From Akkermansia muciniphila (GTDB lineage: Bacteria > Verrucomicrobiota > Verrucomicrobiia > Verrucomicrobiales > V1-33): a stretch of DNA of 64,000 nt. Below, piece after piece: positions 9,501-17,845 of the stretch (positions within the stretch are counted from its first letter, which is position 1; each line of letters starts with the position of its first letter). The notes beneath the pieces were generated by a model that saw only the letters and a list, made by a program, of their open reading frames with translations, was not told where the DNA came from and ran no database searches. Location of the stretch: NCBI GenBank assembly GCA_945900785.1, contig CAMDJM010000019.1, forward strand, positions 1-64,000. Direction: 5' to 3'. The translations under genes were made by a program, and so were the position numbers.

Positions 9501-9673
9501 ACAATCTTGACGGCGCGCAGGGTTCCCATCACATTGCGCGCCAGCCAGACCTCGCCATAGCTCCCGCGCCCGATGACGTGGAGCAGCGTATGGTCGGGAA
9601 TGGGAAATCCGTCAGCGGTTTGAGACACATCGTAAGCGTAACGCTGCCCGGTCAAAGTGCCACCGCTCTTCAT
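6527..9673 (-). CDS. Ser/Thr protein kinase with WD40-like C-terminal repeats
   Basis: About 1,048 residues from ATG 9673 (MKSGGTLTGQ), which sits 2 bases after the stop of the PD40 gene, so translation is probably coupled. A Hanks-type kinase domain is followed by one membrane helix and a propeller-like sensor. Visible motifs: glycine loop GRGSYGEVW (35-43), lysine in RAVKIV (near 56), HRDVKPSN near 163, and GDIGL near 181, where the usual DFG is DIG. The membrane helix is near 300-320 (AAAVAVVALGITWLV). Beyond about residue 390 are WD-like repeats (LSPDGRWLAVG, FSPDGQWFACAG, ending YVWDLKAL). It is the last kinase-sized gene of the run that begins with the ECF sigma factor at 24216, suggesting a shared signalling role. 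Confidence 0.9.
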   Translation of the reverse strand: MKSGGTLTGQRYAYDVSQTADGFPIPDHTLLHVIGRGSYGEVWLARNVMGTLRAVKIVRRAAFDSERPYLREFEGIRRCEPVSRAHDGLIDILHIGRHEEMGWFYYVMELADGTDPVDPGPYIPATLSARLAEGKALDIPDCLRLAESLGGALAFLHDQGLIHRDVKPSNIMYAGGVPKLGDIGLVAEAGSSRSYVGTEGFVPLEGPGTERADIFALGKVLYEVLTGLDRGKFPQLPQNWSHAYDFDQRLELNEIVLRACEGDPVRRYHTAREMLADIALVASGRSVKKLRGMERRLKVLRWSGLGAAAVAVVALGITWLVKGQADRERSLRLRANQAELAALYDQVHAARHDPSVGAAARALRTAAEAARVHATPQLIDDATFLLSRSEFVFRSDLKISWSTPETLVALDADSGLAAQTQPIPAESKGPAMIILHVAGSPDRQRTLTVLEPPPLLCALEFSRGGQRLLLAGRYGSALVLDTADGKVIATLPPDPPFASVLRFGEEKGDSLIHRASTGRLVVFTLPGLERNISATPTGVSLSTPGGWPLRDQRPEFNQSRSLWPSPDGRLVLLIDEDYRPAAAPRILTSLLPGMLAPLPTRGAACLVEVATGRILWKVAGPDEQTAAWSADSSRIAVRSGERIVSLNAATGEIAGTVPERIMNRGTQMIFLDSRDILVFSTWSMTGYCDLSRGVMLGRPAVFERWSYSLGRRLLLGTSGAAEWRPSPVLRILQPPAVLDRSVNFSFPPKEEWIIAGHPSAFEAWRTDRKNSAPDATLPAHGAAQVLFSSGPSMANFLTSDGRHETAWNGQPPAALPAPMPYGPGAPWNSSYACASRDGKVLAFGGNGRVLVHSGEAAPRSFFTTDNSNPVGLSPDGRWLAVGAFHQPHIRLYDLRSPREEPVHIVPCGFGSFPAFSPDGQWFACAGSTANQVFRINGEDPVRWAPVFSRERGSMGLVGQISFNDDGKLMAVNDTMTRIAIIELGTWRLLFHLDSPLDEIFERNALSPTGRYFAAVGTRREIYVWDLKALMSGLKTLGMGDLSGQAGHD

Positions 9674-9675
9674 AC

Positions 9676-10824
9676 TCAAGGAACAATGCCACCCACGAAG
9701 ACCACCGGGGCCGTGGAAATGCCAGGAGCAATATCGAACGGAGAAGTGATAGTCACCGCCTGCGGCTCCCCGCCCGTGACCGGCACCCGCCACACCCCAT
9801 TGAGCCCTCCGACCGTGCCAGCGGCGTAAAGCCACAGGCTGTTGGCCGACCACGCGCCGCCATAGGGGAAACCGTCTTCAGGGTCCGGCACCTGGGTCAG
9901 GGCGGTGCGGATCCCGCTGGCGGGGTCGATCAGCAGAAGATCGTGGCCGAGGTCGGTGCGGGTGTAGTTGGTGTTCCCATCACAAGCCGCGATCCAAGTG
10001 CCATTGGGCGACCACTGCGGCCAGGAATCCCCCAGTCCCGGCGGGGTAAAAATGTGTTTCGCTTCGCCAGTCCGCCGGGTGGCCAGTTGGGAGGGAATGC
10101 GGTGCGCAAAAACGACCCGGCTGTCGTCTGGACTGAAACTTGGCATGGCCTCCCGGCAATCCCCGTTGGAAAAAAGCGCCGCAGGCTGCCCGCCATTGAG
10201 CGTGGTGGTGTAGAGCCGGCCATCAACGCCGGAACCGTAGTCAAAAACGATCCGGAAATTGTCGCGTCTGAAACAATAATTGACAATGCTATAGGAGGTT
10301 CCGTTGTTGTAAATCAGCCGGGGATTATTCACCCCTGGATTGGAATTGACATCATAAGCGTAAATGTCAGCCGCCTCATGGCCCAGGGGGCCGGTGCCAT
10401 CCCGGGTCAGGAGAATCCAGCGGCCGTCCGGGGACAGGCGGGGGTAGCGCCCTGGCACCACGCCAGCCTCCTGCGTGCCATCCAGGCGGCACCGGTAAAT
10501 GATGGACGTGGCGCTGACCGGATTGCGGCGCTCGTAGTAGAGCCATGAGCCCGGCCCTGGCAGGGTCGCGGCCCGGTAAAAACGCTTTGGTTGCGCGCGG
10601 CCACCATAGTCCGTGAAGCGCAGCATCCCATCGGCGCCGACCGCTACCGGGCTTTGTGGAATCCAGTCCTCAAGGTTGGAGGAGGTTTGGGGCGTCATCA
10701 GTTCGCCGGGCGCGAGGGTAGTGGCCAGGGCGACCTGGGGGAAACCGTCAGGAACCAGAGTGATCTCCTGTGCGCGGGTGGTGGAAATGAGCAGGGCAGA
10801 CAGCAACAGGAGAACGGATTTCAT
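9676..10824 (-). CDS. secreted PD40/TolB-like beta-propeller protein
   Basis: A 382-residue protein with a clear signal peptide (cleavage after about residue 18, TRAQ). Residues about 20-90 form a module with SSNLEDW and RFYRAAT, like the C-terminal modules of other secreted proteins in this window. The rest carries PD40/WD40-like repeats: CRLDGTQ, RYPRLSPDGRWILLT, PSFSPDDSRVVFAHR, WPQWSPNGTWIAACDG, AWSANSLWLYAAG. These are typical of TolB-like propellers that bind other proteins in the periplasm or at the cell surface. It starts 15 bases after the stop of the 1,154-residue protein and ends 2 bases before the kinase start, so all three are probably one transcript. No enzymatic motif is seen. 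Confidence 0.8.
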   Translation of the reverse strand: MKSVLLLLSALLISTTRAQEITLVPDGFPQVALATTLAPGELMTPQTSSNLEDWIPQSPVAVGADGMLRFTDYGGRAQPKRFYRAATLPGPGSWLYYERRNPVSATSIIYRCRLDGTQEAGVVPGRYPRLSPDGRWILLTRDGTGPLGHEAADIYAYDVNSNPGVNNPRLIYNNGTSYSIVNYCFRRDNFRIVFDYGSGVDGRLYTTTLNGGQPAALFSNGDCREAMPSFSPDDSRVVFAHRIPSQLATRRTGEAKHIFTPPGLGDSWPQWSPNGTWIAACDGNTNYTRTDLGHDLLLIDPASGIRTALTQVPDPEDGFPYGGAWSANSLWLYAAGTVGGLNGVWRVPVTGGEPQAVTITSPFDIAPGISTAPVVFVGGIVP

Positions 10825-10839
10825 GGCGTGAGGAAAGAA

Positions 10840-13800
10840 TCAGGGTTGCGTGACGCGGATGCGGAAGAAGCTGCGGCCCTGCCCCTCCGCCGGGATGATG
10901 AATCTCATGCGCCCGTCCGGCAGAAACTGGGGCAATGCAGGGAGACGTTCCCACCCGGCGATCAGGCCAGAATTGGACTCCAGCGAGTAAACCAAGGTGC
11001 GGCGGCATTCCTCGCTGCAGGCCCAGGTGAGATCGATCATGCCTTCCGGAGAAACCGCGATGACTGGTTCAGGAAGGGGCAGCGGTCCCGGGATGGGCAG
11101 AACCAGCGGGACCGCACCGCCTGCCGGGCGGCCCGCAGGATCGGAGCCTGCGGCCTGTTCTGCGGCATTGGTGACCCCATCTCCATCAAAATCGTCCGTC
11201 TCATTTTGGCTCAGATTGCCAAAAAAAACGAGTTCCCAATCATCGCCCAGGCCGTCCCCATCGGCGTCACTGACGAGGCCACCGGGCAGCGTTTGCACCG
11301 TGAGGGAGATGACCTCCAGAGTGGCGTCAGCGCAGGCTGGCGGGGGAGGCGGCCGATCCGTGAAGCCACGCACCATCACCAGGGCACCGGCAGGCAATGT
11401 GAGGGAAGCCTGAAGCCGCCAGGGCTTGCCATCGCGCCCGACAAGTGCCAGGGGCACGGCATCGTTGTTCAAAACGGTGCAGTCAGGACGCCATGAATCA
11501 GCCAGAGCAGTCAAAGTCAGGGTGACTTCGGGACGCGGGGCGGGAAGGGCCAGGATGGCCACCAGAGCGGCCTGTGCAGCGGCAAGATCCGCCGCAGCCA
11601 GAGCGGTGACATCAAGGTATCCCTGGGGCAGATCCCCGCCACGGATGATGACGCGCAGGACGTCCACCGGCGCTGGATAGGCGGCGCTATTGCCGTCCGG
11701 ATCGGCAGCGGACGGTGGCTGCCACACGCCGTCGAACTTTTCAAAAAGATCGGCCGCGAGCAGCCGGAGCGCTGGCACGCCCGCATCGCCAGGCAGGTCC
11801 TGGACCGCGTTATTGATCAATTCATAAATCTGACCTGTCTGCCACGCCGGTTCATCTGCAGGGCCGGGAAGTTCCAATGCCGCGAGCTGCGCGGCGCTGA
11901 CACGGCGGGCTCCGGCATCGGTCAGGCCAGTGTCGAAAAGTGAAAGCCGCGTAGCCGGATCGGCCCCGCGCCCCACCAGGATATCATCGAGCTTTTTCTC
12001 AACGAGCAGAGCCACCAGGGAATCCACCGGAGAGAGCGTGGCCGTGATGTGGCGCGGCGTCTGGGCAGCCTCCGCTGCGGCCAGCGCGGCGATCCAGGCG
12101 GCGGCTTCAACCGCAGGCGGACCTCCGCTTGGCACATAGGCAATGTCAGGAGGAAGCGGCGGCGGCGGTGCCGGCACAAGGGCGATGCTTTGTGAGGCAT
12201 ACGACACGGTGCCTCCTTCCTCCCGGTTCCAGGAAGGCGCTGGTGTTAGGGAGATGAAGCGCGTCCCGCGGGGCACCGCGAGGTTTTCCATGACCACCCT
12301 GTCACCGGCAGGAATCGCCCCCGGCACGATGCGGGTGGCGAGGAGCGTGCCAGTTGTCGTGATGGCATCCACCCGTGTGCCGGGCTGGGGGGTGAAGGCA
12401 GGGTCCGGCCCGCCGGCCCGCCAGGAACGCAGCGTGGCCGTCAGGGTGATCCCCGTATCGCCGGGCCGTGGCGTCAGGGCAGGCGGCACGCTGGCGCGGT
12501 TGTTCGGATCGGTGCCGGCCAGCAGTTCAGCATCGTCATCCGCCCCGTCGCCGTCGTTGTCGTGGCCGCTGCTGGGATCCGGGATGCCCGACGCCAGTTC
12601 CACAAAGTCGGGCACGCCATCGTGATCGGAATCCAGAAACGTTCCCGCCCCGGGAAAGGTGTAAACCACCGTGCGCAGGGCGCTGTTCCGGAGGCCATCG
12701 CTCCCGTAGTAGGAGACGGTGGTGTCTGCGGTGAGCCACTGCGGTCCGCCACCCCAGAGTTGCCACGATCCGGCATCCAGGCGGTAAAAAACACTGACCC
12801 CTGCCGGTGCGGAGAAAGTGAGGGACTGCGCGGCCTCAAAGGACCCCGGGGTGGGCGCGATGGCTGGCTCCAGTTCCGGCGTATCATAGACCGGCCGCAG
12901 GCTGCTGATGGAAAGGTAGGATTCGAACTGATTTGCCAGAGCCTCGTCCGCGCCCGCCGGAGCCGGACCGAGCAGATAGGAGGCGGGCAGTTCCAGCCCG
13001 GCAGCCGTGCCGCCAAATAGCTCCGCCTCTGCTATCACGTCACCGCCCGCATAGGAAATGGAGCGCGTCCAATCACCCGCCTGCAATGCCGCCAGCGGAC
13101 GCGCCGATTCATCTACAAACGGCGGCCCGGCAAAAAGCAGCACATTCGCCCGCCCGGCATTGGCCGTCACCCCCGGGAGAGCCGCCGAAGCCAGCGCGGT
13201 ATAACCCGTGGGAGAGTCGCGGCGGTAAGGACGGAACGTCTGACTGCGGGCGGTGGCCGCCGGGCTGGATGACAACACAAAACTGCCGCCCCCGGCCAGC
13301 GTCGCCGCACGGAAGCGTTCATCCGCCAAGGGTGTCAGGCTCTCCACCAGCACTGGAGCATTGCTGCCATCAAAGGTGTAAATGCCCGCGCTGGTGCCGT
13401 CATCCAGGAGGACCAGCAGCCTGGGGCCATCCGGATCATCCAGCACCACGATCCAGGTGATGTTGCCTGACAAAAGGTGGGTGATCGCGGCCTCGGGCGC
13501 GAAGGTGTCCGCCGCCGGTTCGAGAATCCGGTGCACCTGAAGTTCCGGGGTCCCCGGCGTCCAGAATAACACCTGAACCAGATCGGATCCGGCTTCGAAG
13601 GTCGCGGCGGCATAGTGAGCTCCATCGGCCACGCCTGGCGCGATCAGCAAGGGCGGCGCGGCCGGGATCCCGGAATAGACGCGCAGTTCAGACCCGCCCG
13701 CTCCTCCAGCGAGGAACGCCGCTCCGGCTGCGCCGCCTGTCTTCAGCAGGATCGGCTGACCCTGACTCAATAGCATATCCTGAGGCTGGGTGGAGAGGAG

Positions 13801-14304
13801 CCCCGCGCCGGGATCGAATCCCGCCAGAACGTAAGGGGAGGACGCCGGATCCAGCGCACTGCCGGCGAGGAACTGCTCCCCAACCCCGAAGCCAGGCAAC
13901 GGCAGGGGTGCCAAGGCGTCAGGACCCACCGGCCCGGATACCGCCACGGGGATGCCGGCAGTGTTCACGTTGCCGGCAGGATGAATCAGCACGCGATTCG
14001 CTGATGGTGAGGTGATCGCGATGCCGTCGAGGCCGGGATCCAGAAAGCGTCCCACCGCCGCCGCCATCACCGGCACCGCACCCGCAGGCCGGGCCGGAGC
14101 CCAGGTCCAGGTTTCAGGGGCAGTTTGATAGCCAATGCGGATGACCCCGGCGGCCTTGTCGATGATGAGCGAGTCAGGACGCCCATCCCCATCGAAGTCG
14201 GCGGAAGCGAAGAACTCCGCCGCGCTCTCCGACATCCAGGGCGCGGCGTGCAACGCCGGAATCCCGAGGGCCAGCATCAAGGGGAGAAAAAGGGCAGTCT
14301 TCAT
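10840..14304 (-). CDS. large secreted protein with FG-GAP-like and calcium-binding repeats
   Basis: A 1,154-residue exported protein with a signal peptide ending near LHAAP. The first part has FG-GAP/VCBS-like units (FASADFDGDGRPDSLIIDKA). Two blocks of Asp/Gly-rich thrombospondin-type-3 or EF-hand-like calcium motifs occur near residues 555-600 (DSDHDGVPDF, DNDGDGADDD) and 1010-1045 (DADGDGLGDD, DDFDGDGVTN). The end has the YSLESNSGL...W...FFRIRV module seen in other exported proteins here. Its start overlaps the stop of the gene upstream by 4 bases (ATGA). It probably acts outside the cytoplasm as a structural or adhesive protein; this is inferred from its repeats. Confidence 0.8.
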   Translation of the reverse strand: MKTALFLPLMLALGIPALHAAPWMSESAAEFFASADFDGDGRPDSLIIDKAAGVIRIGYQTAPETWTWAPARPAGAVPVMAAAVGRFLDPGLDGIAITSPSANRVLIHPAGNVNTAGIPVAVSGPVGPDALAPLPLPGFGVGEQFLAGSALDPASSPYVLAGFDPGAGLLSTQPQDMLLSQGQPILLKTGGAAGAAFLAGGAGGSELRVYSGIPAAPPLLIAPGVADGAHYAAATFEAGSDLVQVLFWTPGTPELQVHRILEPAADTFAPEAAITHLLSGNITWIVVLDDPDGPRLLVLLDDGTSAGIYTFDGSNAPVLVESLTPLADERFRAATLAGGGSFVLSSSPAATARSQTFRPYRRDSPTGYTALASAALPGVTANAGRANVLLFAGPPFVDESARPLAALQAGDWTRSISYAGGDVIAEAELFGGTAAGLELPASYLLGPAPAGADEALANQFESYLSISSLRPVYDTPELEPAIAPTPGSFEAAQSLTFSAPAGVSVFYRLDAGSWQLWGGGPQWLTADTTVSYYGSDGLRNSALRTVVYTFPGAGTFLDSDHDGVPDFVELASGIPDPSSGHDNDGDGADDDAELLAGTDPNNRASVPPALTPRPGDTGITLTATLRSWRAGGPDPAFTPQPGTRVDAITTTGTLLATRIVPGAIPAGDRVVMENLAVPRGTRFISLTPAPSWNREEGGTVSYASQSIALVPAPPPPLPPDIAYVPSGGPPAVEAAAWIAALAAAEAAQTPRHITATLSPVDSLVALLVEKKLDDILVGRGADPATRLSLFDTGLTDAGARRVSAAQLAALELPGPADEPAWQTGQIYELINNAVQDLPGDAGVPALRLLAADLFEKFDGVWQPPSAADPDGNSAAYPAPVDVLRVIIRGGDLPQGYLDVTALAAADLAAAQAALVAILALPAPRPEVTLTLTALADSWRPDCTVLNNDAVPLALVGRDGKPWRLQASLTLPAGALVMVRGFTDRPPPPPACADATLEVISLTVQTLPGGLVSDADGDGLGDDWELVFFGNLSQNETDDFDGDGVTNAAEQAAGSDPAGRPAGGAVPLVLPIPGPLPLPEPVIAVSPEGMIDLTWACSEECRRTLVYSLESNSGLIAGWERLPALPQFLPDGRMRFIIPAEGQGRSFFRIRVTQP

Positions 14305-15593
14305 GGCGTGACAGTAACGATGTTAGTGCGGATGACGCGTTCGATCTCCCCTGTTTTGCCGAAGCGGACGATGTAGTATCGGTAGGCTGCGCCATGCAGC
14401 GCCGGCTGGGTGTCGAGCAGGAACAATTCCTCCGCCGAGTTTGTGGCAGGCGGGATCAGGGCGGTCATGAAGTAAGGGTCCTTGAGGGTTTGAATGTAGT
14501 AAATCCGCGGGGCCAGCGTGCGGGTCTCCGCGATGTCAGTCAGCAGCGGAGTCACCTGGACAAGGTCCCCGGAAACGCTTGGAAAATCCACATTGGCGAC
14601 CTGCGAGCGGTAGACCACGATAGGAAACAGTGGCACCCGCACCGTGGAGGATTTGCTCTCCGGCACTTTGAACAGGAAACTGTCAAAGGTGAGGACAGGG
14701 CCGCCAATAACGCTTTGGAAGGCGATTTCCTCCTTGGCTGCCGCGATGTCCGCCGCCGTCGGATTCAGGGCGGGGAACAAGTCCCCTTCCGGATAGTGTC
14801 CAGCGGGTGTCTCGAAATTGACGGGAATGGCCCCGACGCGGATGGCCAGCGGATAACGTTTGGCCAGGTCTGCGGCGGGAATCGTGCCCCCGGCCTGCGG
14901 CATCATTTCCGGCTGGCAGCGCAAGGCTTCCAGACGCGGCTCGACCTCCTTGCTCTCCATGATCTCCGGCAGGTTCCGGGCGGGCCACGGCAGGCATGGA
15001 TCTTCCGTGGGCACGGGCTCCGGTGCCGGCAGGTGCCAGTCGAAACTCTGCCCGTTGCTGCGTGCACTGTTGAGGCCGTTCCTTGTGACCGCGACCACCA
15101 CCAGTTTTTGAGTGATACGGGGATTGAGCTTCGGGATCGTAACCGTGAAGAGCGGCCCCGTTCCGATGCTGCCCTCGCCTGTGCCCACCGGGCCGGTGAG
15201 GATGCGCTGCGAGACTTTGAAGGTTTCCGCCACCGTGCCCCGGAGAATCGCGGTGATAGTGATAGGAGCGGTCGCGGCGGCCTTGCTGACTGCCGGCATG
15301 ACGGTGGGCCCCACGCGGACATTTTTTACGGCAGGGAGCGCTGGCGGCACGTCATTGATCAGAATCTCGAAATGATCCACGCCCGGCACAGGGCAGAAAA
15401 AGCGCAGAACCATCGCCGGTTCCGCAGCCGTGCCGGCTCCGAAAATAGGGGCCAGCACGGGAGCCGGCGGGCGGTTCGCAGTGGTGCACCCGAGACGCGT
15501 CAAGCGGCTGGAGTTGCCCTGACGGTCCACCACCTCCGCCCAATGGCACACCTCGCTAACCCCGAATGGCAACTCCTTGTCCTCAACCTTCAA
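14301..15593 (-). CDS. C-terminal part of a large secreted protein, cut off by an in-frame TGA
   Basis: The 430-residue frame has only a TTG (15593) as start, no signal peptide and no nearby ATG. It is in the same frame as the 715-codon gene upstream. The 30 codons between that gene's TGA (15684-15686) and 15593 are open and read as ordinary protein (CDQGPLTLIRSGLATFNP). The simplest reading is that this is the C-terminal third of one protein of about 1,176 codons. Content is beta-rich and resembles Fn3-type domains (CHWAEVVDRQGNSS, VPGVDHFEILINDVPPALP). Whether it is translated depends on read-through, on reinitiation at TTG, or on the TGA being a sequencing error. Confidence 0.6.
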   Translation of the reverse strand: MKVEDKELPFGVSEVCHWAEVVDRQGNSSRLTRLGCTTANRPPAPVLAPIFGAGTAAEPAMVLRFFCPVPGVDHFEILINDVPPALPAVKNVRVGPTVMPAVSKAAATAPITITAILRGTVAETFKVSQRILTGPVGTGEGSIGTGPLFTVTIPKLNPRITQKLVVVAVTRNGLNSARSNGQSFDWHLPAPEPVPTEDPCLPWPARNLPEIMESKEVEPRLEALRCQPEMMPQAGGTIPAADLAKRYPLAIRVGAIPVNFETPAGHYPEGDLFPALNPTAADIAAAKEEIAFQSVIGGPVLTFDSFLFKVPESKSSTVRVPLFPIVVYRSQVANVDFPSVSGDLVQVTPLLTDIAETRTLAPRIYYIQTLKDPYFMTALIPPATNSAEELFLLDTQPALHGAAYRYYIVRFGKTGEIERVIRTNIVTVTP

Positions 15594-15683
15594 CTGATTC
15601 GCGGCGGCGTTGACCGGGTTGAATGTGGCAAGGCCGCTCCGGATCAGCGTCAGCGGCCCCTGGTCGCACTGCCGGTGCAGCCG

Positions 15684-17831
15684 TCACTCCCGTGTGCCCC
15701 GCGTCAGGGTGAAATCCAGCCGCACCCCCAACACTTCGTCACGGCCCGGCGGACGCGTGATGAGCCCAGGACAGTCCGGCTGATAACCAAGATCCTGCAC
15801 CGTGGCAGAGAACAACAGTCTGAGGCGGTGTCCGTTGGCTGGGAGGGTGCTGCCAGGAAGATTCATCCGCACCCAGCCGGTTTCCCGGCCATCAATGGAC
15901 GCCACGCGGCAGGCCGCCATCTGCGGCCGCAGCAGCGCCAGGGCACGCCAGTCTTTGGGCACGGTCACCTCCACTTCGGCAAACTCCACAGTTCGGCCTG
16001 ACACCTGCTTTTCCTGCGAAGGAAAGAGCACGCGCACCGGATCCATGGTGACGCAGGCATCCTGCAAATCATTGGGGAAGAAGGCGAACTCCGCCCAGGC
16101 GATACTCTGATCCAGGCGTCGGCATTCAAAGATGAAGTGGTCCGTATCGTCCTCCGGCGCGCCCGCCGGATATAATTCATCAGTGCTGCTGACAAACTGC
16201 ACGAGCGGTCCAAGGCAGCGCGCCAGCACCTGACCCGTTGGTGCGTCCGGCCCGGCGCGTTCCCGCAGCGCCCCAAAGGCCGCGATGCTGTGCGGACTGA
16301 AATTGTGGCAGGTAAAATCATCCCCGGCCCGCACGGTGTAATACCAGGTGAAGTTCTTCCGGCCACTATCCATCAGGGGATCGCCATCGTCATCGCCCGC
16401 ATTCAAAACCTCGCCCTGATCATTCACCATGGTGGTCGGGTCGGGGGGATCGTCCGTGAATTCCTGCCGCGCTTGACCAGCCACATGGGTGATCACGGCA
16501 ATCCGGTAGGTGCTGTCCGGCTTCCGGCCCTGGCGCACCATCTCATTGGTGGAGGACCAGCGGTAAACGTGATAGCGCACGATCTTTTGCCGTCCGGCAT
16601 TGTCCGCAGATTTCCACGAAATTTTGAGCCGCTGCGTGCTGGTGTCCGTCGCGGCGTCATGTTGGTAGTCCACGTCCACCTTCACCCCGTCCGGGGCATT
16701 GGGAGGGATGATCTCACAGGCCGTGGCCAGGGCGGGCGGTGAGACGGCCCCGTCGTTCCCGAGAATGTCGCGCGCGGTGATGAAATAATAAAATGAGTCA
16801 CCATCGGCGAAGGCCCGGGTGCCATCGCGCTGGCGGCCATTGTCGTCGGAAAAGAGGATCGTGCGGTCATCGATGAACTTCATCATCGGGTCGCGCTGCG
16901 CGGGATCCACGTTGAGGTCGGTAAAGGTCTGGTTGCTCAACACGGCGGCATGATTCACCCGGCGCACCGGCGGTTCGGGCTCCGCCGCGAGCGCTAATAA
17001 CTGACTGGCGCTGGGCGATGCGGCGTCAAAACCATTGGCTGCGGCATACGCCTGGGTCATGCGCCAGACATTGAAGCCGTAGTGGGCCAACCCGGCGCAG
17101 CGCAGCGGATCCGGGGTGGACCAGCGCAATGGAATGACGAGGCTGGTGCGCGAGGTGAAGGTCGAATCATCGTTCTCCGGATGATCGCGCACTTCCCAGG
17201 CGCGGCCCGGTGCGGGCAATGGGGTATTCACGCCAGCGGTCACCGTGACCCGGCCCAGCACGCCAAGATCGCGCCCGGCAGCGGTATCGTATTCCCGCAC
17301 TTCGTAAGTCATGGTGGCACCGCTGGCGATCGGGTCCGCCGCTCCAAAACCAAGGGCCATATTGAAGCCCGCATGGAGCCGGCCGACCCCAAGCAAGGTT
17401 TGGAATTTTCCCGCCGGAGCGGTGCGGAAGATGGTCGAAAGCTTTTGGCCCAGGGTAAAGGTATTGCCCGCCGCCAGGGTTTCGCGGAAGAGGGTGTTCA
17501 CCGACTCCTCAAGTTCCGGGAGGGTGAAACCCAGCTTCACCGAGCGCTCCAGCAGCGCATTGATAGCCGCCGGATCTGTCTGACGCCGCACCACGGCGCG
17601 GAGCGTGTAATTGGCCACGGCAGCCGCGTCGCCCGGCTTGCTATAAACGGCAAAGGTGGCCGATGCGAGGGACGCAGGATCATTGGTCTGCCACGCGAGG
17701 TAGGCCCAGTCCTGGCCGGCGTCATCGCGGTGCGTAGCCCCAACGGTGAAGGCGGAGCGGTCCAGCAATTGCTGCGCGGAGGCATGCAGCACCCACGCGC
17801 CGAAGCTGAGAAGGAAAAGAATGATCTTCAT
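15684..17831 (-). CDS. large secreted Fn3-like protein, N-terminal part (ends at in-frame TGA)
   Basis: 715 residues with a signal peptide (cleavage near ASAQQ, about residue 20). The chain carries beta-sandwich segments of fibronectin type III character (LKISWKSADNAGRQKIVRYHVYRW, FYYFITARDILGNDGAVSPP) and scattered cysteines (RCLGPL, FECRR, QDACVTMD). The start at 17831 is 14 bases downstream of the giant LamG gene's stop. Its TGA is followed in the same frame by 460 more open codons (see the next entry downstream), so the true product may be about 1,176 residues. Exported, probably structural or adhesive; specific function unknown. Confidence 0.75.
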   Translation of the reverse strand: MKIILFLLSFGAWVLHASAQQLLDRSAFTVGATHRDDAGQDWAYLAWQTNDPASLASATFAVYSKPGDAAAVANYTLRAVVRRQTDPAAINALLERSVKLGFTLPELEESVNTLFRETLAAGNTFTLGQKLSTIFRTAPAGKFQTLLGVGRLHAGFNMALGFGAADPIASGATMTYEVREYDTAAGRDLGVLGRVTVTAGVNTPLPAPGRAWEVRDHPENDDSTFTSRTSLVIPLRWSTPDPLRCAGLAHYGFNVWRMTQAYAAANGFDAASPSASQLLALAAEPEPPVRRVNHAAVLSNQTFTDLNVDPAQRDPMMKFIDDRTILFSDDNGRQRDGTRAFADGDSFYYFITARDILGNDGAVSPPALATACEIIPPNAPDGVKVDVDYQHDAATDTSTQRLKISWKSADNAGRQKIVRYHVYRWSSTNEMVRQGRKPDSTYRIAVITHVAGQARQEFTDDPPDPTTMVNDQGEVLNAGDDDGDPLMDSGRKNFTWYYTVRAGDDFTCHNFSPHSIAAFGALRERAGPDAPTGQVLARCLGPLVQFVSSTDELYPAGAPEDDTDHFIFECRRLDQSIAWAEFAFFPNDLQDACVTMDPVRVLFPSQEKQVSGRTVEFAEVEVTVPKDWRALALLRPQMAACRVASIDGRETGWVRMNLPGSTLPANGHRLRLLFSATVQDLGYQPDCPGLITRPPGRDEVLGVRLDFTLTRGTRE

Positions 17832-17845
17832 ATGAGGCGTGTTCG

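Noticed and set aside
12917-12940. AGGATTCGAAC resembles the T-arm of a minus-strand tRNA
   Set aside because: No acceptor stem, D-arm or anticodon arm can be drawn around it, and it lies inside the coding frame of the 1,154-residue protein.
14394-16001. Plus-strand frame of 535 codons opposite the split exported protein
   Set aside because: Arg-rich antisense shadow; the minus strand carries signal peptide and domain-like sequence.
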